Shown one piece after another: positions 33,135 through 41,699 of a stretch of 64,000 bases of DNA. The notes beneath the pieces were generated by a model that was not told where the DNA came from, did not search any database, and worked only from the letters and a program-made list of their open reading frames with translations. Position 1 is the stretch's first letter; the number at the start of each line of letters is the position of its first letter. The translations under genes were made by a program, and so were the position numbers. Source of the DNA: Pontivivens ytuae (GTDB lineage Bacteria > Pseudomonadota > Alphaproteobacteria > Rhodobacterales > Rhodobacteraceae); contig NZ_CP064942.1 of the NCBI RefSeq assembly GCF_015679265.1, forward strand, positions 1,086,001 to 1,150,000. Reading direction: 5' to 3'.

Positions 33135-34290
33135 ATCCCGTCATCTCCAGATAGCCGCGCCCTGCGTGGGAGCCCTCGATCCGCACCGGCCCCTCCCAGT
33201 AGGAGAAGAGCGTGCCCATCCAGCTTTGCGGGTTGAGGGCGTCGACCTCCACGTCGAGCCCCTCCTCGGGGATCTCCACCCGCCAGCGCACCGGGACCTC
33301 CCGCCCGGCGACCTCGGCCATCTCCAGCGGGGTGAAGCGCAGCGCTTCCGGCGGCAGTGGGCGAGGCGTGCCGTCGGAGCGGATCCAGGTGCCGGAGTTG
33401 TACGCACCGCGCGCCCCGCGAAGCTGGAAGGCCATGACCCGCGTCCCGTCATCGAGGTTGAGCGAGAACCAGTCCCACCCGGTCTGATCCTCCGACAGCA
33501 GTTGCGAGGACCATTCGCGGTCGAGCCAGGCGGTGCCCGTCACCTCCTCCGTCACGCCGTCGAGGGTGATGGTGCCGGTGACCCCGTAGAACGGTTGAGA
33601 GTAGTAGTAGCTCGCCTGCCCGTCCTGCGACTTGACCGAGTAGCCACGCTCGCCCTGCGGCACGAACGGACCGGTGGCCGAGAGCTGCAGGTCGTAGGAG
33701 AAATCCTCGCCATTCGCGCGCAGGGCAACGTCGGAGAGGGTCGGCCCCGCCATCTCCCAATCGTCGATCCAGGCGGCGAAGGGTTGCGGCTCCACCCCCG
33801 CCTGCCCGATGCCGTCGCGGGCGAAGAGCTCGGCATAGCGGTGCGTGGCGGGCGTGGTGAGCGCGGCGTGGCCCATCCAGATCTGCGGGCTTTCCCAGCC
33901 CTCGCCCCGCCGCGGCTCGAGGGCGGAGCGGAACAGCGTCCACTGGATGCCCCGCGCCTCGCCGGACGCGGTCTCGAGGTTCGCGGTCACGTACCACCAC
34001 TCGATGCGGTAGTCGGGATGCGCGCCATGGTCGATCGGGAACGCGAAGGGGCGGTCGGGCCGCGGGATTGCGAAGCCCTCGGCGGTCTGCCCGAGCCCCG
34101 CGAAGCCTTGTGAGTGGGTGGGGTGGGCAAGCAGCAGGGCGAGGAGGAGGGTGAGCGCTCGCGCAGCAGCGATCCTGATCCGCGACCTGTCAGAGCAGGG
34201 GGCGGACAGCTTCTTGTCTGTCCCTGAGGCGGGACGCCGAGGATGAAAGGCAACCAGCCCGTCGCGAAAGGCATTCCAGTGCGCGTTCAT
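33127..34290 (-). CDS. AttH/CrtC-type lipocalin-like exported protein
   Basis: A 387-aa protein. After an unusual ~40-residue basic leader comes a hydrophobic signal segment (ALTLLLALLLAHPTHSQG), then an AttH-type double lipocalin domain: FPIDHGAHPDYRIEWWYVTANL, GYSVKSQDGQASYYYSQPFY, TAWLDREWSSQLL. In other bacteria AttH is encoded with an FtsX-type ABC exporter, as here. The ATG at 34290 abuts a duplicated segment, and no nearer start codon exists, so the native start may have been replaced when the repeat arrived. Carotenoid hydratase activity is not implied. Confidence 0.82.
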   Translation of the reverse strand: MNAHWNAFRDGLVAFHPRRPASGTDKKLSAPCSDRSRIRIAAARALTLLLALLLAHPTHSQGFAGLGQTAEGFAIPRPDRPFAFPIDHGAHPDYRIEWWYVTANLETASGEARGIQWTLFRSALEPRRGEGWESPQIWMGHAALTTPATHRYAELFARDGIGQAGVEPQPFAAWIDDWEMAGPTLSDVALRANGEDFSYDLQLSATGPFVPQGERGYSVKSQDGQASYYYSQPFYGVTGTITLDGVTEEVTGTAWLDREWSSQLLSEDQTGWDWFSLNLDDGTRVMAFQLRGARGAYNSGTWIRSDGTPRPLPPEALRFTPLEMAEVAGREVPVRWRVEIPEEGLDVEVDALNPQSWMGTLFSYWEGPVRIEGSHAGRGYLEMTGYE

Positions 34291-34568
34291 TATGGCTGCC
34301 CCGACATCGAAGACGAAGCGAACAGGGCGGCGCCCGAGCCTGGGTGGGCGCTCATGACATCAGAGCTGCCTGTCAGGTCCCAAGCCTCACGATCCGCGCT
34401 CCTGATAGAGACGTCGCAATGCGCCCTCCCGGGGGGAGGCTCGGGCGCCGCCCGGCGGTGCCGCCGGGCGAAACCAGCATTGAGCGCAGCGTTCGAAAGC
34501 GGTCTGGAATCACGTGGATCAGGACGCATCGGTGCTCTCGAAATGAGATGGTGTCGTGCTTCTTCAGT
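34290..34568. repeat. Segmental duplication, copy 2
   Basis: A gap-free copy of 10978-11256. Its distal end carries a degenerate remnant of the last pccB codons (GTCGTGCTTCTT and neighbours), and its proximal end stops at the start codon of the AttH-like gene. The direction of copying is therefore from the pccB locus to here. Confidence 0.8.
34325..34468 (+). repeat. Interspersed TIR element, subfamily B, copy 2
   Basis: Ends GGGCGGCGCCCGAGCCT (34325-34341) and its reverse complement (34437-34453), terminal hairpin to 34468, six-G bulge before the right end; core 129 bp as in copy 1. Confidence 0.85.
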
Positions 34569-34619
34569 GGATCCGATCCGACGCCGTCCCGAACGGCGCG
34601 AACGTGCGGCTCTCACCCC

Positions 34620-34700
34620 GCCAGCGGTCCCGGCGCTTCGGCCGGGACGGTCACTCCCGAATGCAACCACCCCGGACTTGATCCGGGGCCGCCCGGCCCG
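34620..34700. repeat. Short palindrome pair
   Basis: GTCCCGGCGCTTCGGCCGGGAC and CCCCGGACTTGATCCGGGG, separated by about 22 nt, between the duplicated segment and the permease gene. Confidence 0.7.
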
Positions 34701-34731
34701 TGATGCGACCACCCCCAACCACCTCCAAGGA

Positions 34732-37128
34732 TCAGCGTTCATCGGCGAAGACCCTCAGCAGGGCGCCCGGCGGAGTGCGCGCGAGGCGGATGGCGGGCAG
34801 CGCCGCGGCCGCCAGCGCCGCGACCAGCGCCAGCGCGATCAGGCGCAACCAGTCGAGCGGGTAGAGGAAGACCGGCAGACGCCAGCCGAAGGCCTGCACG
34901 TTCACCACGTTCATCAGCACCCACGCCACCGCCAGCCCTAGCGGGATCGCCACGAGCGCAGTCAGCAGCGTCAGGCCGAGCACACGCGCGACCTCCAGCC
35001 GCGCGAGCCGCCCTCGGGTCAGCCCCATCGCCCAAACGGGGGCGACGCTCGGCAGGCGCATGAGTTGCAGGGTCAGGAGCGCGGTAAAAAGCGCCAGCGC
35101 CGCCACCCCGAGCGTCAGGATGTTCAGCGCGGCGGTCACAGTGAAGGTGCGCTCGAAGACCTCGATGGACAGCGCCTTCAGCGCGGACTGATCGGTGATC
35201 TGGCGTTCGGAGAGGCCCAGTTCCTCGATCAGGGCGGTGCGCAGGGCGTCGGCCTCCTCCGGCGCCACGCGCAGGCCGTAGCTGAGGCCTTCGATGCGCT
35301 CATAGCGGGCCGTGAGCTCGGGGATCGGCGCAATGAGCTGGCGGCGCGGGTTGCCGTAGTCGGAATAGACCGCCGCGATCTCGAGCGGCCACGGCCCGCC
35401 GGGCGTCGGCAGCTCGATCACGTCGCCGGGGGCGAGGCCCTCGCGCAGGGACAACTGCTCGTTGACCAGCACGCCCTCGCCCGCGAAGACGCGGTCCCAC
35501 GGGTCGCTCAGCCGGTCGATCAGGGGCCAGTTGTCGCGATAGGTCGCGTGATCGACGATGCCGAAGATCTCGACCTCCTGCCCCTGCCAGCGGAGCTCGA
35601 CGGAGCGGATCGGCAGGATCGCGTCGGCACGGTTGGCGGCGAAACCCTCGATCCGCTCGGCTTCCGCGGCGTCGCTGGCGCTGAGGTAGAGTTCCGCGGC
35701 GAGGCGCTGGTCGAGCCAGCCGACGAAGGTGTCGCGGAAGCTGGAGACCATCGTGCCGACGCCGACATTCACCGAGAGCGCGAGCAGCAGCGCCATCAGC
35801 GCCAGCGAGAGCCGCGACATCTGCTGGCGCGCGTCGGAGAAGGCCCAGAGCGCGACCGGCCCCCGCGCCCGCTGCGCCGCGAAGGAGAGGACGCGGGCGA
35901 GGACCGCGGGCAGCGCCAGCGCCGCGCCGATCAGCAGCGCACCCATCAGGGCGAAGCCTGCGGTGAGGGACGCGGCCTGCACGGTCAGGATGGCGGCGGA
36001 GGCGAGCAGCACGCCCGCCACGGCGAGCTGGATCCGGAGCCCCCGCGCCTGTGCCGCAGCCCAGGCCTGCGGTTGGGCCGGCGCCAGCAGCGGCAGCCGT
36101 GCCGTGCGCCACAGCGTGTCGGCGGCGGCCAGCATCGCCCCGGCGACCGAGATCCCGAGCCCCGCCAGCCACCACGCCGGGCGGAAGGCGAGCGATCCCG
36201 CCACCTGCGCGCCGTAGAGCCCCTCCAGCGTCAACGCCACGTCGGGCAGGAGGGCGGCGGCGATGACATAGCCCAACGCCACGCCAACCGCCCCGGCGAG
36301 GAGCGAGAGGAGCAGCAGCTCCGCCAGCATCACGCCGAGCAGGAGCCGCAGGGGGACGCCCAGCGCGCGCAGGGTGCGCAGCATCGGCTTTCTCTGTTCG
36401 AAGGCGAGGCCGATGGCGGAGTAGACGATGAAGAGCCCGACCGCGAAGGACAGCATCCCGAAGGCCGTGAGGTTGAGGTGGAAGCTGTCGGTGAGGGCGC
36501 CGATGCCCTCACCTTCTTCGGCGGCGGCGATGCGCTCGAACCCCGCGGGGGCGCCCTCGTCCCCGGGGGGCAGAACCATGCGGGTGAGCGCGCCCTCCGC
36601 CTCCAGCAGGGTTTGCGCGATGCCGATATCGAGGACGAGGGTATCGGGGGGCAGGCCCTCGGCAGGCTCCACAGCGAAGGGCGCGTCGGTGAGGGCGCGG
36701 GCGGTGCGTGGGGCGGCGAAGGCCCGGCCAGGCGGCGTGATGAAACCGAGGATGCCATCGCCCGCGACGGGCGGCACCGCCGTCTCGCCGGGCGGCAGCG
36801 TCACGGGGTCGATGCCGAGGATGGCGTAGCGCTCGCCCCCGATCCGGGTGCGGCCCTCCAGGATCGGGGAGACCGGCCAGCCGGCGCGGCGCAGCGCGAC
36901 ATAGACGTCCTGATCGAAGCGCTCGGCGCCGATGGGCCGAAGCGTGTCGAGCCGGTCGCCGCCCATCAGGGCCGCGGCCTGGTCGTAGCTCGCCCGCGCC
37001 TCCATGTTGATCGCCTGCACCCCGGACCAGAGCGCCGTGGCGACCGTCAGGCCGAGGAGCAGCGTCACGATCTGGAAGGGACGGCGGCGCCAGTGGCTGA
37101 GCAGGGCGTGGAGCGTGGGGCGGATCAT
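34732..37128 (-). CDS. ABC transporter permease, FtsX/MacB type
   Basis: A 798-aa integral membrane protein with an N-terminal anchor helix (IVTLLLGLTVATALWSGVQ), a large extracytoplasmic domain, a central bundle of helices (MLSFAVGLFIVYSAIGLAF; LLLGVMLAELLLLSLLAGAVG) and a C-terminal FtsX-type set (ILTLGVAALALFTALLTLQL to VAALAAAALPAIRLARTPP). This is the double-FtsX-domain layout of AttF/AttG-like exporters. It follows the ATPase gene by 94 nt on the same strand. The substrate is unknown; it may be a lipid or lipoprotein-like molecule. Confidence 0.9.
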   Translation of the reverse strand: MIRPTLHALLSHWRRRPFQIVTLLLGLTVATALWSGVQAINMEARASYDQAAALMGGDRLDTLRPIGAERFDQDVYVALRRAGWPVSPILEGRTRIGGERYAILGIDPVTLPPGETAVPPVAGDGILGFITPPGRAFAAPRTARALTDAPFAVEPAEGLPPDTLVLDIGIAQTLLEAEGALTRMVLPPGDEGAPAGFERIAAAEEGEGIGALTDSFHLNLTAFGMLSFAVGLFIVYSAIGLAFEQRKPMLRTLRALGVPLRLLLGVMLAELLLLSLLAGAVGVALGYVIAAALLPDVALTLEGLYGAQVAGSLAFRPAWWLAGLGISVAGAMLAAADTLWRTARLPLLAPAQPQAWAAAQARGLRIQLAVAGVLLASAAILTVQAASLTAGFALMGALLIGAALALPAVLARVLSFAAQRARGPVALWAFSDARQQMSRLSLALMALLLALSVNVGVGTMVSSFRDTFVGWLDQRLAAELYLSASDAAEAERIEGFAANRADAILPIRSVELRWQGQEVEIFGIVDHATYRDNWPLIDRLSDPWDRVFAGEGVLVNEQLSLREGLAPGDVIELPTPGGPWPLEIAAVYSDYGNPRRQLIAPIPELTARYERIEGLSYGLRVAPEEADALRTALIEELGLSERQITDQSALKALSIEVFERTFTVTAALNILTLGVAALALFTALLTLQLMRLPSVAPVWAMGLTRGRLARLEVARVLGLTLLTALVAIPLGLAVAWVLMNVVNVQAFGWRLPVFLYPLDWLRLIALALVAALAAAALPAIRLARTPPGALLRVFADER

Positions 37129-37151
37129 GGGCGGGCGGGACCGCGGGTTGG

Positions 37152-37190
37152 GCCGTGCGCCTCCGGCGGGGATATTTCGGGACAGATGAA
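37152..37190 (-). repeat. 39-bp interspersed repeat, copy 2
   Basis: Reverse complement of the repeat at 3620-3658 with one mismatch (CCCGAAA for CCCGAAG). Here it lies within an operon, between the ATPase and permease genes. Confidence 0.8.
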
Positions 37191-37222
37191 AGCGCGGCCG
37201 TATAGCGCGGGAAGGAGATGGG

Positions 37223-37867
37223 TCATGCCGCGACCTTGCCGTGGCTGAGATGGATCCGGCGGTCGAGGCGGGCGGCGAGGCGATCGGAATGGGTGACCAT
37301 CAGGAGCGCCGCTCCCGTTTCCGCCACCAGCTCCAACATCAGGTCGAGCACGGCGTCGCCGGTGTCCTCGTCGAGATTGCCGGTGGGCTCGTCGGCCAGC
37401 ACCAGCGGCGGGCGGGCGGCAAGCGTCCGGCCGACCGCAACGCGCTGCTGCTGGCCGCCGGAGAGCTGTTCGGGCCAGCGCGCCTCCAGCCCCGCGAGGC
37501 CAAGGCGCTCGGTCAGCCGCGCCTGCCAGTCGGGATCGTGGCGATCGGCGAGACGGGCCTGGAAGGCGAGATTGTCCCCGACGCTCAGCGACGGGATCAG
37601 GTTGAACTGCTGGAAGACGAGGCCCACGCGGGTGCGCCGCAGCTCCGCCCGCCCGGGGTCCGAGAGGCGCGCGAGGTCGGTGCCGTCGAGCCGGATCGCG
37701 CCCCCCTCGAACCGGTCGAGCCCGGCGATGAGGTGCAGGAGCGTGGACTTGCCCGAGCCGGACTCGCCGGTCAGGGCCAGCGTCTCTCCGGCGGCGAGCG
37801 CGAGGTCCACGCCGCGCAGGACGGGCACCGGGCCGAAGCTCTTCTGCAGGTTCTCGACATTCAGCAT
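37223..37867 (-). CDS. ABC transporter ATP-binding protein, LolD/MacB type
   Basis: A 214-aa ATPase: Walker A GESGSGKSTLLHLIAGLD, Q-loop VGLVFQQFNLIPSLSV, signature LSGGQQQRVAVGRTLA, Walker B PPLVLADEPTGNLD, H-loop MVTHSD. This is the LolD/MacB/AttE subclass that pairs with FtsX-type permeases. I chose ATG 37867 (MLNVENLQKSFG) because the conserved strand begins there; the frame is open to 37906. First gene of the four-gene operon. Confidence 0.93.
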   Translation of the reverse strand: MLNVENLQKSFGPVPVLRGVDLALAAGETLALTGESGSGKSTLLHLIAGLDRFEGGAIRLDGTDLARLSDPGRAELRRTRVGLVFQQFNLIPSLSVGDNLAFQARLADRHDPDWQARLTERLGLAGLEARWPEQLSGGQQQRVAVGRTLAARPPLVLADEPTGNLDEDTGDAVLDLMLELVAETGAALLMVTHSDRLAARLDRRIHLSHGKVAA

Positions 37868-37921
37868 GGCCGCTACCCTAATGCGTCGGGGCGCGGGGGC
37901 CAGCACCGCTTTGTCGCGGGC

Positions 37922-39265
37922 TCAGACCCGGCGCGTCAGGCGGTGAAAGCGCAGCGCCATGGCGGTGAAGCTCACCACGCTCGCCACCAGGATCCCTTGG
38001 TAGATGCCCATGAGGCCGCCTTCACTCCGGATCGCCAGCCACCAGCCGGCGGGCACCATGACGACCCAGTAGCTCATCATGTGCAGCGCCGTCGGCACCC
38101 AGGTGTCGCCCCGGCCTCGGCATGCATGGCTCATGACGGTCTGGTTGCCGTCAAAGACGAGCGCCAGCGACATCCACACCATGACCGGGGCGGCGGCGGC
38201 GAGCACCGTGGGATCGTCGGTGAAGAGGCGCAGCATCCCCTCGGGCAGGGTAACGTAGAGCAGCGCGAAGGCGAGGGAGGAGAGGGTCGCGAGGCCCAGC
38301 CCCGTCCACCCCGCCAGTGCCATGCCGCGCGGATCGCCCCGGCCCCAGGCATTGCCCACCCGCACCTGCGTCGCCGCGGCGATCCCGAAGGCGAGCATGA
38401 ATGTGGTCGCCAGGAACTGGAACAGCACCGCGTGGGAGGCGAGCGCCAGCGTGCCGAGCCAGCCCACGAAGAGGGTCATCATGACGAAGGCCCCGGCCTC
38501 GAAAGAATAGGAGAGCCCGGCCCCGTAGCCGATCCGCCGCTGCTCGCCGGGTGAGGGCGCAGGCGCGGTCTGCCCGATCCCGTAGCGCTCCCGCCCCGGC
38601 AGGCGGTGGCGGGTATAGGCCCAGAGGGTGAGCGCCAGCAGACCGGAATTGATCACGGTGGCGAGTGCAGCCCCCTCCGCCCCCATCGCGGGAACGGGGC
38701 CGAGGCCGAAGACCAGCACGATGTTGAGCCCCAGATTGGTAATGTTGGCCGCGGCCACCGCCCACATGCCGACGAGGGGGCGGTGCAGCGCCTCCAGAAA
38801 CGTGGTCGTGGAGAAGTAGATCGCGACGAAGGGCAGCGCGAGGGCGACAAGGCGCGTGACGTTGCCCGCACTCTCCGCCCGCTCCGGCGTCTGACCGAGC
38901 AGGCCGTAGAGCGGCTCGGCCAGTTGCAGGAGGAGTGCTGCCGCACAGCCCACCGCGGCGCCGTAGATCACCCCCCGGCGCCAGATGGTCCCGGCCGCCA
39001 GGTCGTCGCCCGCGCCGGTCACGCGCGCCGTCAGCACGCCGACACCCATGGTCAGGCCGGCAAGGGCGGCGAGCATGCTGTCGTAGATCGCGAGGCCGAG
39101 GGTATAGTCGGCAAGCTCCTCCGCCCCCGCGCGGCCCAGCACAATCACGTCCGCCGTCGCAAAGCCGACCAGCCCCAGCCGCGCCAGCATCACCGGCCAG
39201 GCGAGGATGATCGTCCGCCGGATGTGATCACCCAGCGTGTGGGACTGCAGCGCTGCTTCGGTCAT
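37922..39265 (-). CDS. MATE family efflux transporter
   Basis: A 447-aa protein with about 12 transmembrane helices arranged as two six-helix halves. MATE hallmarks: IILAWPVMLARLGLVGFATADVIVLGRAG at the N-terminus and the second-half repeat FGIAAATQVRVGNAWGRGD. Members export cationic drugs by Na+ or H+ antiport. Start ATG 39265; the upstream open frame to 39415 is basic and proline-rich and unlike the family. Another MATE protein, in a different subgroup, lies at 52538. Confidence 0.92.
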   Translation of the reverse strand: MTEAALQSHTLGDHIRRTIILAWPVMLARLGLVGFATADVIVLGRAGAEELADYTLGLAIYDSMLAALAGLTMGVGVLTARVTGAGDDLAAGTIWRRGVIYGAAVGCAAALLLQLAEPLYGLLGQTPERAESAGNVTRLVALALPFVAIYFSTTTFLEALHRPLVGMWAVAAANITNLGLNIVLVFGLGPVPAMGAEGAALATVINSGLLALTLWAYTRHRLPGRERYGIGQTAPAPSPGEQRRIGYGAGLSYSFEAGAFVMMTLFVGWLGTLALASHAVLFQFLATTFMLAFGIAAATQVRVGNAWGRGDPRGMALAGWTGLGLATLSSLAFALLYVTLPEGMLRLFTDDPTVLAAAAPVMVWMSLALVFDGNQTVMSHACRGRGDTWVPTALHMMSYWVVMVPAGWWLAIRSEGGLMGIYQGILVASVVSFTAMALRFHRLTRRV

Positions 39266-39341
39266 GCCACGGGCTCTACAGGAGGCGGCCCGCCGCGGAT
39301 AGGGGGCGGGTGCGAAACACCTGTTTCCAAAGGAGATACGG

Positions 39342-39365
39342 ATGGATCGGCGCTGCCTCAGCTGA
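39342..39365 (+). other. Possible 7-codon leader peptide with strong RBS
   Basis: ATG GAT CGG CGC TGC CTC AGC TGA encodes MDRRCLS. It is preceded by AAAGGAG with a 6-nt spacer, as good an RBS as any in the window. The stop codon lies in the 14-bp palindrome GCCTCAGCTGAGGC (39355-39368). A GC-rich hairpin follows immediately. This arrangement recalls leader-peptide attenuators. Confidence 0.35.
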
Positions 39366-39383
39366 GGCCTTTCCGGAACGAGG

Positions 39384-39466
39384 GCGCCCGCCCCGGGGGA
39401 AAGGGGCGGGCGCATCCGGTGGTACCTCCGGCCGTCGGCAGGGGATCGTGCACAGCCCCTGCGACG
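39384..39466 (+). other. Two strong consecutive hairpins
   Basis: Stem 1 is GCGCCCGCCCC (39384-39394) with GGGGCGGGCGC (39403-39413), 11 perfect pairs and an 8-nt loop. Stem 2 is CGTC-G-GCAGGGG (39433-39444) with CCCCTGC-GACG (39456-39466), 11 pairs with one bulge. No U-tract follows, so neither is a classical terminator. Confidence 0.6.
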
Positions 39467-39763
39467 CGCTGAAAGGTAATCCGCGTGCGGGCACCGTCAA
39501 ATCCAAAACCCCTTGATAAAAAACGAAAATCGTCTCTATCGGGGACGGAGAACCGTGACACAGACGGGGGTTGCAAGACGAAGAAACCCGCGCCGAGCTC
39601 CGAGGCAAGACAACGGCATGACCGGGCCTGTCATTCGGCGAAGTGCTACGAATACGCACAAATCAGGGAAAGACATCGCGGCGACGTGTTGAGGCGTTTT
39701 GTTGAGGCGACGGGCCATTTGCCGTAGCCTCGGAACCGGGGTTAGGAGTTCAGGGGGGTCGCA

Positions 39764-40774
39764 ATGGCCGTTTTTCGGATCGGTATCATCCAGTTCGACG
39801 ATCTGTCGCCGGCGTTCTCGACGACGAACACGACCGGCAGCGGGATCCCGAACCAGAGCTTCACGGTCAATGGCAACGCCTCGCCGATCACGCTGTTCAT
39901 CGATGACGACGACAGCGACTTCGACGATGGTTTCATCGATCCGCCGGGCAATTCGACGAACAACAACAATCAGCTCGTCGCGGAGCCGGTGACGATCAAC
40001 GGGACCGAGTACGGGCCCGCGGCGTCCGGTGGCACGCCGGAGGATCAGGTCGAGCTCGAGTTTGCCTTCACCACCGACGACGGGCAGGTCTTCTACGTCG
40101 TGCGGATCAACGGGGTGAATGTGGGCCTCACGGGGCCGACGCTGCCCCAAGCCGGGCAGAGCTTCACGGTGGACAGTGCCAGCGATGGCGAGGACGAGCC
40201 CTATGCCAACCTCGCCTGCTTCGTCTCCGGCACGCCGATCGACACGCCCGCGGGCGCACGCGCCATCGAGGAGATCCGCCCCGGCGATCCGGTCCTGACC
40301 TACGACAGCGGTCCAATGGCGGTGCGGGAGGTCGCGCAGCGGACGCTGAGCGTGGCGGAGCTCCTCGCCCATCCGCACCTGCGCCCGATCCGGTTCGAGG
40401 CAGGCATGATCGGCAATGCGCGCCCGCTTCTGGTGTCGCCCCAGCACCGCGTGCTGCTGCGCGGGCCGCGGGCCGAGCTGCTCTTCGGCGAGGCGGAGGT
40501 GCTGGCCGCCGCCACGTCGCTCGTGGACGGGCGCCAGGTGACGCGCGCGGCGCTCACGGGGCCGGTCACCTATCACCACCTGATCTTCGACGCGCACCAG
40601 CTCGTGCTGAGCGACGGCGCGGTGAGCGAGAGCCTCGACCCCAACGGGGCGGCCGCGCAGGATCCGGCGGTGACGGAGTTCCACGCACTCTTCGGCCCGA
40701 TCCCGCGGCCGGACCCGGGCCTCGTCCGCCCCTCGCTCACCCGCCGTGAAGCGCGGATGCTGATGCGCGGCTGA
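39764..40774 (+). CDS. Hint-domain protein
   Basis: A 336-aa protein. The N-terminal half is acidic and low-complexity (DDDDSDFDDGFIDPPGNSTNNNNQ) and looks extracellular, without a classical signal peptide. The C-terminal half is a Hint (Hedgehog/intein) domain starting ACFVSGTPIDTPAGARAIEEIRPGDPVLTYDSGP, with the catalytic Cys and later LLVSPQHRVLLRGPRAELLFG and TYHHLIFDAHQLVLSDG blocks. Such proteins are numerous in Rhodobacterales and may be exported by type I systems and self-cleave; neither is shown here. No secretion genes are adjacent. Confidence 0.85.
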   Translation: MAVFRIGIIQFDDLSPAFSTTNTTGSGIPNQSFTVNGNASPITLFIDDDDSDFDDGFIDPPGNSTNNNNQLVAEPVTINGTEYGPAASGGTPEDQVELEFAFTTDDGQVFYVVRINGVNVGLTGPTLPQAGQSFTVDSASDGEDEPYANLACFVSGTPIDTPAGARAIEEIRPGDPVLTYDSGPMAVREVAQRTLSVAELLAHPHLRPIRFEAGMIGNARPLLVSPQHRVLLRGPRAELLFGEAEVLAAATSLVDGRQVTRAALTGPVTYHHLIFDAHQLVLSDGAVSESLDPNGAAAQDPAVTEFHALFGPIPRPDPGLVRPSLTRREARMLMRG

Positions 40775-40783
40775 GCACCGGTC

Positions 40784-41626
40784 TCACGTGAGAAGAGGCC
40801 GCACGGCCGACCACGCCTCCGCATCGGCGATCACCTTGTCGCGGCAGAAGGAGTTGCAGAAGCCGATCACGCGGCCATCCACCTCCGCCAGACCGTCGGG
40901 CGCGACCGGGCGGCCGGAGAAGGGACAGGTCTCGTTGACCGCCGGGCCGTTCGTGGCCACCCGCGCCGGGCGGCGGGTGCCAGGCCAGTCGTGCGTCGGC
41001 AGATCGAGGTCGTAGCCGGGTTGCACGGAATGCTCGGCGATCCCCATGGCGCGCCAGCGACGGACGGCCTTATGGGCGAGATGGCGCTCGACATAGGCCT
41101 GCGCCTCCGCCCCGACCTCCAGCCCGTAGCCCGCAATCCGCATCGCGACCGGGGCGTAGAACACGTCGGCGATCGAGTAGTCGCCGAAGAGCCAGCCGGG
41201 CGCACCGGACCACAGGGCCTCCACCCGGTCGAGGTCGCGACGCACGGCATCGTCCGGCTCGAAGCCCTCGTAGACGTGGCGCATGTTCATCGGACAGGCG
41301 GAGCGCAGCGCGGTGAAACCCGAATGCATCTCGGCCACCATGGCCCGTGCGCGCGCCCGGTCGGCCGCCGCCGCGGGCCACATCCCGGGCACCTCCTCGG
41401 CCAGCGTCTCCGCCATCGCGAGCGTGTCCCAGATCACCACGCCGTCGCGCCGCATCTGCGGCACCAGCCCGCTGCCGGAGCCGAAATCGGCGAGGTGAGC
41501 GGCCAGCGCCTCGGAGAACATCGGCGCCTGGGTGACCTTGACCGGCGTGCCGAACGCCTCGAACAGCAGCCAGCCGCGCAGCGACCAGCTCGAATAGATG
41601 CGATCTCCGATCAGCAGTTCCCACAT
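40784..41626 (-). CDS. Glutathione S-transferase family protein with C-terminal Cys-rich domain
   Basis: A 280-aa protein. Residues 1-210 are a GST: the thioredoxin-like N-domain (LIGDRIYSSWSLRGWLLFEAF, DTLAMAETLAEE) and the all-helical C-domain (WLFGDYSIADVFYAPVAMRI). About 45 extra residues at the end contain CPFSGRPVAPDGLAEVDG and GFCNSFCRDKV, a probable metal-binding knuckle. Start ATG 41626 (MWELLIGDRIY). The substrate is unknown; the tail suggests metal or redox sensing, which is inference. Confidence 0.87.
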   Translation of the reverse strand: MWELLIGDRIYSSWSLRGWLLFEAFGTPVKVTQAPMFSEALAAHLADFGSGSGLVPQMRRDGVVIWDTLAMAETLAEEVPGMWPAAAADRARARAMVAEMHSGFTALRSACPMNMRHVYEGFEPDDAVRRDLDRVEALWSGAPGWLFGDYSIADVFYAPVAMRIAGYGLEVGAEAQAYVERHLAHKAVRRWRAMGIAEHSVQPGYDLDLPTHDWPGTRRPARVATNGPAVNETCPFSGRPVAPDGLAEVDGRVIGFCNSFCRDKVIADAEAWSAVRPLLT

Positions 41627-41699
41627 GATGCGTCCTCCTCCGCGCGAGGGTGGGCGATCGGAGCACGGCGCGTCCAATCAGCATTTGGCGGGTGGGCCG

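Larger units (their letters stand above)
39266..39763. other. Intergenic region, 498 bp, with structured segment
   Basis: A gap between divergent genes. 39342-39466 holds a tiny reading frame and three strong stems (listed separately). 39480-39600 is relatively AT-rich (for example TTGATAAAAAACGAAAATCG) and may hold the promoter of the Hint-domain gene. No larger gene was seen. Confidence 0.5.

Noticed and set aside
34290..34742. A 150-codon open frame on the minus strand in the duplicated segment
   Set aside because: It is a translation of the repeat; a similar frame arises from the copy at 10978-11256 for the same reason.
35065..37248. A 727-codon open frame opposite the permease gene
   Set aside because: Extremely Arg/Glu/Gln-rich, no family features, fully antisense to a clear FtsX-type permease.
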